From NCBI GenBank assembly GCA_013339895.1, contig JABACO010000106.1, positions 20,001 to 84,000 on the forward strand: a stretch of 64,000 nucleotides of DNA. The letters are read 5' to 3'. A program made the position numbers and the translations under genes. Every line of letters starts with the position of its first letter. Positions within the stretch are counted from its first letter, which is position 1. Below, one piece after another: positions 1 through 11,314 of this stretch. The notes beneath the pieces are model-generated. The model did not search any database. It was not told the DNA's origin and saw only the letters and a list, made by a program, of their open reading frames with translations. Origin of the DNA: Ephydatia muelleri (taxonomy: Eukaryota > Porifera > Demospongiae > Spongillida > Spongillidae).

Positions 1-1560
1 GGCTATCCTAAAGATTTCTACGACCAGCCGCTTTCCACTGCCGTCTACCCCATGAGGGACGACCACCACCGAGTCGCACTGGGTCATTAACCTCCTGGCA
101 TGCACAAGTGCCCAGTACCCAAGAGGCACTTTGGTGGTGGTGGTGGTGGTGGTGGTGAGGTGGTACACATGACCCAACTCTGGTGCATCGTCATCACGCT
201 CACGAAAAGGCACCAGAGTCAGGCCATGCGACTCGATCCTCTGGCAGCGCACTCCGTATCTCCTTGCTGTGTCGAGGAGGTCGGGGAAAAACTCCCCTAC
301 TAGCACGCCCCCGTCGCCGTCGATATACTGTACTGCGACGATGGGTAGGTGTCCAGCACCCAGCTCATGACGGAGGACTAGTGATGGTAGAGGTGTTGAT
401 GGTGATGGTGGGACAGGTGTTGATGGTGATGGTGGGACAGGTGTTGATGGTGATGGTGGGACAGGTGTTGATGGGGAGGGTGGGACAGGTGTTGATGGGG
501 AGGGTGGGACTGGTGTTGATGGTCCAGGAGGTGGTGGCAGAGGAGGTGGTGTCCCTATGCCCAGTACGGGATTCCACCCTTCTATCAGGGGATGGGATAC
601 AAACCTCTTCAGGGAGGAAGGTAGGAACAGGCCAGACGTCAGCAGGGGGCTTGATGGCTGCACCTGACGTGCCAACGTCTGGCATGCCTCGAGGTGAGAC
701 ATGGTGAGGTTGGTGAAGAGCGGCTGCAGCATCCTGAATGTGAACTGCGTGGGTCTGCACGGGTAGGGGGTTCCGTTGTCTTTGAACCTCCCGCAGGCCA
801 CGCAGCCACCTGCAGCACACTCATCCACCAATTCCCTGTAGAGGGCGGCCTTTTCACAATTGGCAGCATTGGCCAGATTTGTGACTGTGACTTCCCCACC
901 ACAGGCCCCCAGGATCTGGCCCAACTTCCTCCAGGCCATCACCCTGACTGCATTCGGAATGGTGAGAAGTGCGGTGGCCTGCACCAGCGCTTCTGACACC
1001 GTTTCCGGTACGTCCAGGGACCACCTCCTGTAAAACATGTCCACAGCATCCTGGGCCAGCAGGTTAGGTCTACTCACCAGGTTTTTGAGTAGGCTGAGCA
1101 TACAGTCAGGATGAGTGGTGCAGCCTTGGTCGACCAGGACGTCGGCCTTGGTGGTGGCGATGCAGGCCTCCAGGGGCATCACCGTGGTCGTGCCAGACCA
1201 GGAAGATGAGGATGCCACGTACTGGGTGACAGTGTTGGCCCTGGACTGTGATGGTGGTGTTGTCACAGGCGATGGTTGGGGGGAACCAGGTGAGGCTGGT
1301 GGTGATGGTGGTGGTGATGGTGAGGCTGGTGGTGATGGTGGTGGTGATGGTGTTGGTGGTGTCATCCGCTTCTTTCCCCTTGATGGTGGGGGTGGCGGGG
1401 GCGTGCGCGCTGGTGTTGAGGAGGCAGGCGACGGTGAAGTCTCCACCTGCCTCAACCACAGGGTCACCTGGGTCAGGATAAGTCTGAGCGCGCCTCTCAG
1501 ATTGTAATCATCGAGGCGGCCCAGCTTGTCCGCAACGAACTCAAGAATTTCCCGCGCCAT
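1..1560 (-). CDS. Proline-rich protein of unknown function, 3' end beyond the window
   Basis: An uninterrupted minus-strand frame runs from an ATG at 1560 (MAREILEFVADKLGRLDDYN...) to the window edge, so about 520 residues are visible and the C-terminus is missing. Residues about 1-40 look helical. They are followed by a Pro/Ser/Thr-rich low-complexity block with repeated PPPSPPASP motifs. A cysteine-containing globular stretch comes next (about residues 140-330, including ACGGEV and GGCVACGRF). A second repeat block reads STPVPPSP six times or so, and the last part is globular (AGHLPIVAVQYIDGDGG). A poly-Thr run is encoded by a (GGT)n repeat near 131-156. I do not recognise a family. It could be a host gene or an accessory ORF of the neighbouring Crypton-like element, since both lie on the same strand. 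The base pattern of the repeats is clearly in frame, which supports coding. Confidence 0.55.
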   Translation of the reverse strand, partial: MAREILEFVADKLGRLDDYNLRGALRLILTQVTLWLRQVETSPSPASSTPARTPPPPPPSRGKKRMTPPTPSPPPSPPASPSPPPSPPASPGSPQPSPVTTPPSQSRANTVTQYVASSSSWSGTTTVMPLEACIATTKADVLVDQGCTTHPDCMLSLLKNLVSRPNLLAQDAVDMFYRRWSLDVPETVSEALVQATALLTIPNAVRVMAWRKLGQILGACGGEVTVTNLANAANCEKAALYRELVDECAAGGCVACGRFKDNGTPYPCRPTQFTFRMLQPLFTNLTMSHLEACQTLARQVQPSSPLLTSGLFLPSSLKRFVSHPLIEGWNPVLGIGTPPPLPPPPGPSTPVPPSPSTPVPPSPSTPVPPSPSTPVPPSPSTPVPPSPSTPLPSLVLRHELGAGHLPIVAVQYIDGDGGVLVGEFFPDLLDTARRYGVRCQRIESHGLTLVPFRERDDDAPELGHVYHLTTTTTTTTKVPLGYWALVHARRLMTQCDSVVVVPHGVDGSGKRLVVEIFRIA

Positions 1561-1628
1561 GCGTACATGTAAAAAGGGAATTGATTAACGATAAACTCTA
1601 TACTATGCGATAAGGCATGCGCCGGCAT

Positions 1629-1734
1629 TAGTCTACGGGTGGATTACATCACCGCTACGTGGAAAGACACTTTTCACGTAGCGGTGATGTAATACATCCG
1701 CTGCTGTGAAAACATGGGTCTGGGTACGAGACTA
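1629..1734. mobile_element. 106-bp MITE with 9-bp target duplication, same family as the element at 39675-41453
   Basis: The element starts TAGTCTACGGG and ends CTGGGTACGAGACTA. It is flanked by a perfect direct repeat CGCCGGCAT (1620-1628 and 1735-1743). Its centre is a strong hairpin: ATTACATCACCGCTACGTG is repeated in inverted orientation around GAAAGACACTTTT. The right terminus is the same TCTGGGTACGAGACTA found at the ends of the larger element at 39675-41453, which also has a 9-bp duplication. A 9-bp duplication fits Mutator-like transposition. Family assignment is inference. Confidence 0.8.
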
Positions 1735-1941
1735 CGCCGGCATGGCCCAAAATGGTGTATTCATAAATCTCTTCTGTTATTTATTTATTTTATTTTTCCC
1801 ATTTCCCTTTCTATATGTGCAGGGGAGAACAAGGAGAAGAATATATGAGAACTTTTTTGTGTGTCCGTGGTAAACATGAATTAATTATACAAAATTATTG
1901 AAAGGCGTGAAGTAGATCGTATTGTCATTAAGAGGGGGGAA

Positions 1942-2631
1942 TCAGTCCGAATCCGTCGAATCCGTCGAATCCTGACCATCGAACACATGATCATGAATGT
2001 CACGCACTGGCGTCCGGAGAGAGTAAACGCCTCTAGCTGTATCGTAGGCGATGTCAATGGGGAAGACGAGCGAGTCGAAGCCTTCCACCCAGGCGTCCCT
2101 TCCCGCTGTGATTTTGTAGTCGGGCCTGGATTTCCTGCTCTTTTCCACCTGTTTGAGATGGGCGAGCAGTACCTCCCGGCTATCCGGGTATATCCTTAAC
2201 ACCTTTCCGAGCAAGATGACTGGATGTTCTCTGGTGGAAGCGTCTTCAGCTAGGGCGACAATGTCGCCCACAGAAGGGGGCAGCTTGCTTTTTTTTATTT
2301 TGGAGGCCTTCCGGGACGACGTGGATGGTCCCGCCGCGATTCCTAGTGCAGATGAAGCCTGTGTCGCAGAAAGGTCCACGGCGAACGCGACCTTGTCGGA
2401 CGACGTTCTCTTGTCATAAGTGCGGCATTGTTCCTTCCTACTATGTCTCATGGCCCTGGCCGCTTGTACGAGTACGTGTTCTGGTACGCCGTCGTCTCCA
2501 GACAGAAGGTGTGTGACGTACGATGCTCTAATTGTGTTGGTTGATATCGACACGTCTTTGTGCTGCAAGAAAATAGACTGTATATATTTTGTCCAGCTAT
2601 CTGAAGTTGCGTAGGGGTGACCTTCGTGGTT

Positions 2632-2662
<31 letters not shown>

Positions 2663-3880
2663 TAAAAATACACTAAAAGCTATTATACAGTTTTTATATA
2701 CATGCATAATTATAATCATATGTATAAATTATATACTTACCAGGAAGAGAAAGTCTTGTGGGGTGCGTCCTTGGAGCAGAGCTGGTCTGTCTCTACACAC
2801 AAAGGCCACTAACTGTTCCAGAAGCACGTTAGTGGAGCCATCGGCGGACAATTCTATACGCTGCACTCCAATATGCCTGTACGTCTTGTGCGCTCCGACG
2901 TACAGCAAACCGCGCGAGTGGTTGCCGCTCAACAGCAGCCAGTTTGACTGGGTGCTGTCGGGTTCCCAGAGCTGAAGGTCCTCTTCGGTGAATGTGAACC
3001 GGAGTTCTCTGTACTCGCGTCCCCTCGCCGGTGGTATAGCGCAGTACATCAAAAGAACCGTGAATTTCTGTGACTCCCACGCCTTGGCGAACGTGGACCC
3101 AGCGGATTCATATAGTTCTCTCTGCAGCTTCAAAACGTCCAAAATTTCCTTCCATACTAGCCACTTCCCTAATGTATAAAATTACCAACATGAAAGTATA
3201 TAAAAATCCATGCCATATAATTATAGTACTCGCCTTTAGCCTTCAACCTTTGCCACGATACGTCCCTCTGACGATTAGCTGCCTTCTGATAGGTAGTCAA
3301 CCAGTGCCTAATAGTAACGGAACAGTCGCCCTCTGATCTCAGAAAGTTTAGGGCGTGCAAAAAAGATTGGCAGTAACAGGAAAGAGTTCCTGCAGCAGAG
3401 CCTCGTTCGTCCTACAAGTCCAAAATAAGGATAAAGTAAAGCACACATTATATATAGAACAGAGACGCGATAACCTCCATGAATTTGAGAAATTGTCTCA
3501 ACAGATCGGCATTGGACACTTGAATAAGGTCTGGTTCAGTAGTACCGCCTGCAGGCAGTTTGCTGCGCAAGTATCCCAAGAAAGCTGCATGGGACGTGGG
3601 TATAGATATATCACTGCAACATGCAAGCGTATACGGTATATGCATATATATATATATACGTACTCAAGAGACGTCGCTGAGTAGCCTGGACGGTAATATT
3701 AGCAAGTGGTTCCGTTTGCCGCGTTTCGGACAATGGTTCTTGCAAGTGAGCCTTAAGTTGTGCCATTTGCCGCTGCACTGCAGGAAAATCAGCAAGGCGG
3801 AGTTGTAGCGCTTCCCGGCGGGGACGCTTTCGGAGACAAGGTCCAGGCTGTGGTTCTAAGACACTTTGAACCCTTTCCAT
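1942..3880 (-). CDS. Crypton-like tyrosine recombinase, five exons
   Basis: Five minus-strand exons join without any frame break: 3880-3660, 3613-3475, 3411-3234, 3168-2741 and 2631-1942, total 1656 nt, 551 residues plus stop. Introns are GT-AG except the third, which reads AAAG|GCGAGT...TTAG and is a likely GC-AG intron. The second and third exons encode a SAM-like N-terminal core-binding domain (ADLLRQFLKFMEDE...). The fourth has the first catalytic Arg in PPARGREYREL. The fifth has the second Arg in NTIRASYVTHLL and the His/Tyr pair in MRHSRKEQCRTYDKR. These are the signatures of tyrosine recombinases of the Crypton/DIRS class. No reverse transcriptase lies next to it, which favours Crypton. 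The roughly 150-residue C-terminal tail (GDIVALAEDA...) may be a chromatin- or DNA-binding module. The ORF is intact, so it could be a recent insertion or a domesticated gene. Confidence 0.82.
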
Positions 3881-5095
3881 GTAGTATTATAGAATCTACG
3901 TTGCAGAAGAAAGCAAACGAATGCAAAAGTGGCGTCTGTAGGATATATTACGATTGCGTGGAAGCGTCGAACGCGACGCTGCGCGATATCCATTGGTGCA
4001 ATTTATTTTTAGAAATTGCACCAGTTGAGGCAGGAGTAATGAAGGAATGATTTTGTTGAAATGGATATACGGTACGAGGCACCTAGCCGTTGCAATATCC
4101 GACCGGTTATTCAAACAGGGGGGGGGGGGGGGGGGGGGCAGGGGGGCAGCAAGGAATGAATGGGGTGCGGGATTAGGCGTCGGGCAGTAAAGCGGCATGC
4201 ACGGAAGATGAAGGAATGATTTAGTTGAAATGGATATACGGTACGAGCGACATAGCCGCTTGTTTTTATTTTATTTTATCTCGAGTCGACACGGCGGCGC
4301 TACACCGTGTACATGACAAACCACAACAAACATGAGTTGGGCTTAGGGTAGCCCAGGCATAAAGTCACAATTGTAAGATACGCGGGGGGGGCGGGGAAAT
4401 ACATATACGGACACTAAGTAGATGGATCTACGGACGTGCGCGGCCCGGATAGGCGTCTACGTCGTCAATAATAATTTCTTAGGATGCACGTGAGGCTTCT
4501 AAAGATAGTACTGTACATCGTCCCATAGCCTAGCGGCTGGGTTGAAATGAGTTAATAATTATGCAGTCCCATACATTGCCCCATACCAGTAATGATATTC
4601 ATGACAACTTCTAGTCAGCACTGCTAGCCGTACGAGTACGGTAGAGCGACAAAAATCGGGTGGGCTAGCTTCAGTGTCGGTTCCACGTAGCCCGAAGGGT
4701 TCCTTTCGAGCGTGAGCCTTACAGTCGTGGAGATCCAAGATGGTGGTAGGCGTATAGAGACTCGCGGTCCCACGACCTAAAAAAACCCCTTGGCCGATAG
4801 ATCTTTGTCTGCAGAGTTCGGCTGTGCCAACGCCAAGCACCAGCTGTTCTCGAGTGTCGGACAGTAAAACGTTTTGGCTCGTGTGACGTCACAGTGGGGG
4901 CGGTGCTTTCGTGTCCGGGCTTAAACGCGCGTCTTTGTATGTGACATATATGACTATTTAGCGAATCGAGCACGGTGTTCGTCGCTGGCAATTATTGGCC
5001 ATGCATGCGTGTACGCATAATTCATAACTTGCCGGCAAGAGTCGAAAGCGATGCTGAGCGCGACCGAGCTTGATGCATTTCGATGAGACAGGGTC
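3881..5095. other. Non-coding stretch upstream of the recombinase; short direct repeat and G-run
   Basis: No credible gene was seen. A segment of about 50 bp (AAGGAATGATTTTGTTGAAA... through TACGGTACGAG) at about 4040-4085 recurs at about 4209-4256 with few changes. A run of 21 G lies at 4118-4138. Minus-strand ORFs here are short and unlike any family I know. The stretch probably contains the promoter of the Crypton-like gene, but no specific element can be named. Confidence 0.4.
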
Positions 5096-5131
5096 CCCTA
5101 ACCCTAACCCTAACCCTAACCCTAACCCTAA
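5096..5131. repeat. Interstitial telomeric repeat, six perfect CCCTAA units
   Basis: Exactly six tandem CCCTAA hexamers occupy 36 bp and pass directly into the first unit of the long satellite without a spacer. CCCTAA on the plus strand is the orientation expected at the left end of a chromosome whose DNA continues to the right. Either this is a short interstitial telomeric seed, or the sequence to its left was joined to a former or real chromosome end. Confidence 0.9.
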
Positions 5132-8100
5132 CTCATGGTCACCTTCTCTGCACTCATGGTCAACTTTCTCTGCACTCATGGTCACCTTCTCTGCACTCAT
5201 GGTCACCCTTCTCTGCACTCATGGTCACCTTTCTCTACCCTCATGGTCCCTTGTCTGCACTCATGGTTACCTTCTCTGCACTCATGGTCACCCTTCTCTG
5301 CACTCATGGTCACCTTCTCTGCACTCATGGTCATCTTCTCTGCACTCATGGTCACCTTCTCTGCACTCATGGTCACCTTCTCTGCACTCATGGTCACCTT
5401 TCTCTGCACTCATGGTCACCTTCTCTGCACTCATGGTCACCCTTCTCTGTACTCATGGTCACCCTTCTCTGCCCTCATGGTCACCTCTGCACCCTTGTCT
5501 GCACTCATGGTCACCATCTCTGCACTCATGGTCACCCTTCTCTGCACTCATGGCCACCTTTCTCTGCACTCATGGTCACCTTCTCTGCACTCATGGTCAC
5601 CCTTCTCTGCACTCATGGTCACCCTTCTCTGCACTCATGGTCACCTTCTCTGCACTCATGGCCACCTTCTCTGCACTCATGATCACCTTCTCTGCACTCA
5701 TGGTCACCTCTGCACTCATGATTACCTTCTCTGCACTCATGGTCATCCTTCTCTGCCCTCATGGTCACCCTTCTCTGCACTCATGATCACCTTCTCTGCA
5801 TTCATGGTCACCTTTCTCTGCACCCATGGTCACCCTTCTCTGCACTCATGGTCACCCTTCTCTGCCCTCATGGTCACCTCTACACCCTTGTCTGCACTCA
5901 TGGTCACCTTCTCTGCACTCATGGTCACCCTTCTCTGCACTCATGGCCACATTTCTCTGCACTCATGGTCACCTTCTCTGCACTCATGATCACCTTCTCT
6001 GCACTCATGGTCACCCTTCTCTGCCCTCATGGTCACCCTTCTCTGCACTCATGACCACCTTCTTTGCACTCATGGTTACCTTTCTCTGCACTCATGATCA
6101 CCTTCTCTGCACTCATGGTCACCCTTCTCTGCCCTCATGGTCACCCTTCTCTGCACTCATGACCACCTTCTTTGCACTCATGGTTACCTTTCTCTGCACT
6201 CATGACCACCTTTCTCTGCACTCATGGTCACCTTCTCTGCACTCATGGTCACCCTTCTCTGCACTCATGGTCACCTTCTCTGCACTCATGGTCACCTCTG
6301 CACCCTTGTCTGCACTCATGATCACCTTCTCTGCACTCATGGTCACACTTCTCAGCACTCATGGTCACCTTCTCTGCACTCATGGTCACCTTCTCTGCAC
6401 TCATGGTCACCCTTCTCTGCACTCACGGTCACCCTTCTCTGTACTCATGGTCACCTCTGCACTCATGGTCACCTTCTCTGCACTCATGATCACCTTCTCT
6501 GCACTCATGGTCACCTTCTCTGCACTCATGGTCACCCTTCTCTGCACTCATGGTCACCTTCTCTGCACTCATGGTCACCTTCTCTGCCCTCATGGTCACC
6601 TCTGCACCCTTGTCTGCACTCATGATCACCTTCTCTGCACTCATGGTCACACTTCTCTGCACTCATGGTCACCTTTTCTGCACTCATGGTCACCTTCTCT
6701 GCACTCATGGTCACCCTTCTCTGCACTCACGGTCACCCTTCTCTGTACTCATGGTCACCTCTGCACTCATGGTCACCTTCTCTGCACTCATGATCACCTT
6801 CTCTGCACTCATGGTCACCTTCTCTGCACTCATGATCACCTTCTCTGCATTCATGGTCACCCTTCTCTGCACTCATGGTCACCCTTCTCTGCACTCATGG
6901 TCACCTTTCGCTGCACCCATGGTCACCTTCTCCGCACTCATGGTCACCCTTCTCTGCACTCATGGTCACCCTTCTCTGCCCTCATGGTCACCTCTACACC
7001 CTTGTCTGCACTCATGGTCACCTTCTCTGCACTCATGGTCACCCTTCTCTGCACTCATGGCCACCTTTCTCTGCACTCATGGTCACCTTCTCTGCACTCA
7101 TGGTCACCTTCTCTGCACTCATGGTCACCCTTCTCTGCCCTTGGTCACCCTTCTCTGCACTCATGGTCACCTTCTCTGCACTCATGATCACCTTCTCTGC
7201 ACTCATGGTCACCCTTCTCTGCCCTTGGTCACCCTTCTCTGCACTCATGGTCACCTTTCTCTGCACTCATGACCACCTTTCTCTGCACTCATGGTCACCT
7301 TCTCAGCACTCATGGTCACCCTTCTCTGCACTCATGGTCACCTTCTCTGCACTCATGGTCTCCCTTCTCTGCACTGCACTCATGGTCACCCTTCTCTGCA
7401 CTCATGGTCACCCTTCTCCACACTCATGGTCACCTTCTCTTCACTCATGGTCACCTTCATGGTCACCTTTCTCTGCACTGCACTCATGGTCACCCTTCTC
7501 TGCACTCATGGCCACCTTTCTTTGCACTCATGGTCACCTTCATGGCCACCTTTTTCTGCATTCATGGTCACCCTTCTCTGCACTCATGGTCACCTTCTCT
7601 GCACTCATGGTCACCTTCTCTGCACTCATGGTCACCCTTCTCTGCACTCATGGTCACCTTTCTCTACCCTCATGGTCACTTGTCTGCTCTCATGGTCACC
7701 TTCTCTGCACTCATGGTCACCCTTCTCTGCACTCATGATCACCTTCTCTGCACTCATGATCACCTTCTCTGCACTCATGGTCTCCTTCTCTGCACTCATA
7801 ATCACCTTCTCTGCATTCATGGTCACCCTTCTCTGCACTCATGGTCACCTTTCTCTGCACCCATGGTCACCTTCTCTGCACTCATGGTCACCTTCTCTGC
7901 ACTGATGGTCACCCTTCTCTGCACTCATGGTCACCCTTCTCTGCCCTCATGGTCACCTCTACACCCTTCATGGTCACCTTCTCAGCACTCATGGTCACCC
8001 TTCTCTGCACTCATGGTCACCATCTCTGCACTCATGGTCTCCCTTCTCTGCACTGCACTCATGGTCACCCTTCTCTGCACTCATGGTCACCCTTCTCCAC

Positions 8101-9530
8101 ACTCATGGTCACCTTCTCTTCACTCATGGTCACCTTCATGGTCACCTTTCTCTGCACTGCACTCATGATCACCCTTCTCTGCACTCATGGCCACCTTTCT
8201 CTGCACTCATGGTCACCTTTCTCTGCACTCATGGTCACCTTCATGGCCACCTTTTTCTGCATTCATGGTCACCCTTCTCTGCACTCATGGTCACCTTCTC
8301 TGCACTCATGGTCACCTTCTCTGCACTCATGGTCACCCTTCTCTGCACTCATGGTCACCTTTCTCTACCCTCATGGTCACTTGTCTGCACTCATGGTCAC
8401 CTTCTCTGCACTCATGGTCACCCTTCTCTGCACTCATGATCACCTTCTCTGCACTCATGGTCACCTTCTCTGCACTCATAATCACCTTCTCTGCATTCAT
8501 GGTCACCCTTCTCTGCACTCATGGTCACCTTTCTCTGCACCCATGGTCACCTTCTCTGCACTCATGGTCACCTTCTCTGCACTGATGGTCACCCTTCTCT
8601 GCACTCATGGTCACCCTTCTCTGCCCTCATGGTCACCTCTACACCCTTCATGGTCACCTTCTCTGCACTCATGGTCACCCTTCTCTGCATTCATGGCCAC
8701 CTTTCTCTGCTCTCATGGTCACCTTCTCTGCACTCATGGTCACCTTCTCTGCACTCATGATCACCTTCTCTGCACTCATGGTCACCCTTCTCTGCCCTTG
8801 GTCACCCTTCTCTGCACTCATGGTCACCTCTGCACTCATGATGACCTTCTCTGCACTCATGGTCACCCTTCTCTGCCCTTGGTTACCCTTCTCTGCACTC
8901 ATGGTCACCTTCTCTGCACTCATGGTCACCTTTCTCTGCACTCATGACCACCTTTCTCTGCACTCATGGTCACCTTCTCAGCACTCATGGTCACCCTTCT
9001 CTGCACTCATGGTCACCTTCTCTGCGGTCATGGTCACCCTTCTCTGCACTCATGGTCACCCTTCTCTGCACTGCACTCATGGTCACCCTTCTCTGCACTC
9101 ATGGTCACCCTTCTCCACACTCATGGTCACCTTCTCTTCACTCATGGTCACCTTCATGGTCACCCTTCTCTGCACTCATGGCCACCTTTCTCTGCACTCG
9201 TGGTTACCTTTCTCTGCACTCATGGTCACCTTCATGGCCACCTTCCTCTGCACTCATGGTCACCCTTCTCTGCACTCATGGTCACCCTTCTCTGCACTCA
9301 TGGTCACCTTTCTCTGCACTCATGGTCACCCTTATCTGCACTCATGGTCACCTTCTCTGCACTCATGATCACCTTCTCTGCACTCATGGTCACCCTTCTC
9401 TGCACTCATGGTCACCTTCTCTGCACTCATGGCCACCTTTCTCTGCACTCATGGTCACCCTTCTCTGCATTCATGGGGTCACCCTTCTCTGCACTCATGG
9501 TCACCCTTCTCAGCACTCGTGGTCACCCAT
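5132..9530. repeat. 4.4-kb satellite of 21-22-bp units (TGGTCACC + TTCTCTGCACTCA)
   Basis: About 200 tandem units alternate between 21 and 22 bp (ACCTTCT, ACCCTTCT or ACCTTTCT variants), with occasional truncated units such as ACCTCTGCACTC. Higher-order organisation is visible. A block recurs at a spacing of 680 bp (for example GCACTGATGG near 7902 and 8582; the TTCACTCATGG segment near 7440 and 8120), and another at about 302 bp (6292/6593, 6424/6727). The units contain no stop in forward frames, so all three plus frames stay open for hundreds of codons. This explains the long MVTFSALMVT-type translations, and I do not regard them as proteins. The block sits beside telomeric repeats, as a subtelomeric satellite would. 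Confidence 0.95.
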
Positions 9531-11314
9531 TTGAGTCATGCAATTGACATATAAGGCAGATGAGTGTTAATACATTTATTGATGGGGATTAATTTTAAGG
9601 TGGGGAGCGGGATTCAAGTACTTCTGGTTTTTTGTGCTTGTTGCAGTGCATTTTAAATAACCTAACCTTTTCCTTTTTGTACAGTTGGATTTAGCACTTA
9701 CTTCTGTATCATCACTTAGCACTGAACGCTTTCAAAGGTGAGATGGGCTCATGCTAGAACTTTGATTGTGGGTTGCTTCAGGTGTGCAATTTTCATTGAA
9801 GTGGGGAAAGAGTTAAAGGGGAACTGGATAGTCTGCCTGTTGTAGGGGAATGATTGTCACCCCACTTCAAACGTGATGGCCAAAGCCTACCAAATGGTTG
9901 TATCTCAGGGCACAACATGGATAGTATAATTGGTGGGATTTCAATACTAAGTCACTGTCTGTGGTTGTGTATTTGATATTCAACCTGCTAGTCCCTTGAT
10001 TAGTTTTACCTAGGTATTTATGTTGTAGTGCATTGTGTGTTTGGTCTCTTTTATTTGTTTGGGTCTGTGTCTGTACCAGGTCCAGTGACATCTTGGACCA
10101 TCGTGTGTCGTATAGCCCTTAATCCCCCGAGAGAGTTTGTATATGTTCTGTGGTTTGCCACAAAGATATTCTTGTGTGCATAATAGTATGTTTACCAGTT
10201 TAGTGTAGGAATAAGAATAATGGATGTTATCTATTTGTCCACTTTGTGAATTGCATGGCATCATTTACTACTCGTATACACCGTACAGTACCACGAATAA
10301 GCCCCCCCCCCCCCCCCCTCTGCCCCCAACAATAAAAAATGGCTCATGTTTATATGTCCGTATCTACGTAATCGCGAATGCTTCTGTGTAACTTTTTCAT
10401 AATCATGTACAGGTACCATTTTGTTTCTGAAATGCTGAATACGTTTGAGACTTTCGAGGTTAAGGAGATGCACACGTTTAAACATGGGCCTTTTTTTATT
10501 GTTGGGGGAGTATATTCGTGGTACTTTACTACGGTATTAATGAATGTAAATGGTACTAGTGTGCTTACCTTTCAACTTTTAATTGAAAATAAAAATTTGA
10601 GCAGATTTACCTCGAATTCTAATATTTTTGAGTGTATGCTGAATTAGGCATCAGAATAAGTGATTTCAACAGAACCATCTACAGCGTCGAGGAAGTATAT
10701 AGAAATGTGGTAGTCCAGTGAAGCAGTAGTATCAAGGTCCATGCATCAATGGATAGTATTTTTTTAATCTGCGATATTGGGATTAGGTCTTTATATGATT
10801 TTATCGCTATGTAGAACTTGAATTTTTCAAGATATAAGACCATTAATGCTTGTAATTCCATATTTTGGACTCATTTCGGTACGATTTTTTTCTATTTAGT
10901 CAGGTTTCTGTGGGGCTTGCGGTATGAACAGCAATTTTTCGCACCTTTAACCGATTACCGGCTGTAGGCGCATAAATGCGACATGTAATTAATGATGTTT
11001 AACGGCCGTAGGCGCATAATTGCGACAGTATAACAAATTCACGTCCAATAACCTACCACAAGAATCGCGTACGTCCAACGCTCAATAATATCACAACCCT
11101 GTTGTCCAGCTGTTAGAAAAACCACTGAAAGCGGCATATTTGAATTATAAAAATTCATGAATATTACGGTAAAATAGTCTAGAGGCGGCAAGGGTTTATG
11201 TAACGCATATGCACGTTGCAGGTGTTCGTGTCGAAGAGAAAAGCGCGAGGTATGTGCGGTAGATAGTATGAACCAATACATGTAAACACACAAATGAATG
11301 AATGGCATTAGAGA
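9531..11314. other. Low-complexity AT-rich flank of the piggyBac copy; two subterminal repeats
   Basis: No convincing gene was seen. Two near-identical direct repeats, GGCTGTAGGCGCATAAATGC (from 10960) and GGCCGTAGGCGCATAATTGC (from 11004), precede the piggyBac coding region. Each follows a TTTAA context, and they resemble subterminal transposase-binding repeats of piggyBac-type elements (inference). A C-run occupies about 10301-10318. No matching inverted copy was found on the 3' side, so the right end of the transposon is not defined. Confidence 0.5.

Noticed and set aside
5132..9530. CRISPR array
   Set aside because: Unit length is constant with no unique spacers; it is a satellite in a eukaryotic context.
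5070..9550. Long overlapping frames of 130-450 codons (MVTFSALMVTFSAL-type and MQRKVTMSAEK-type)
   Set aside because: They are translations of the 21-22-bp satellite, open in several frames at once, with no splice signals or non-repeat domain.
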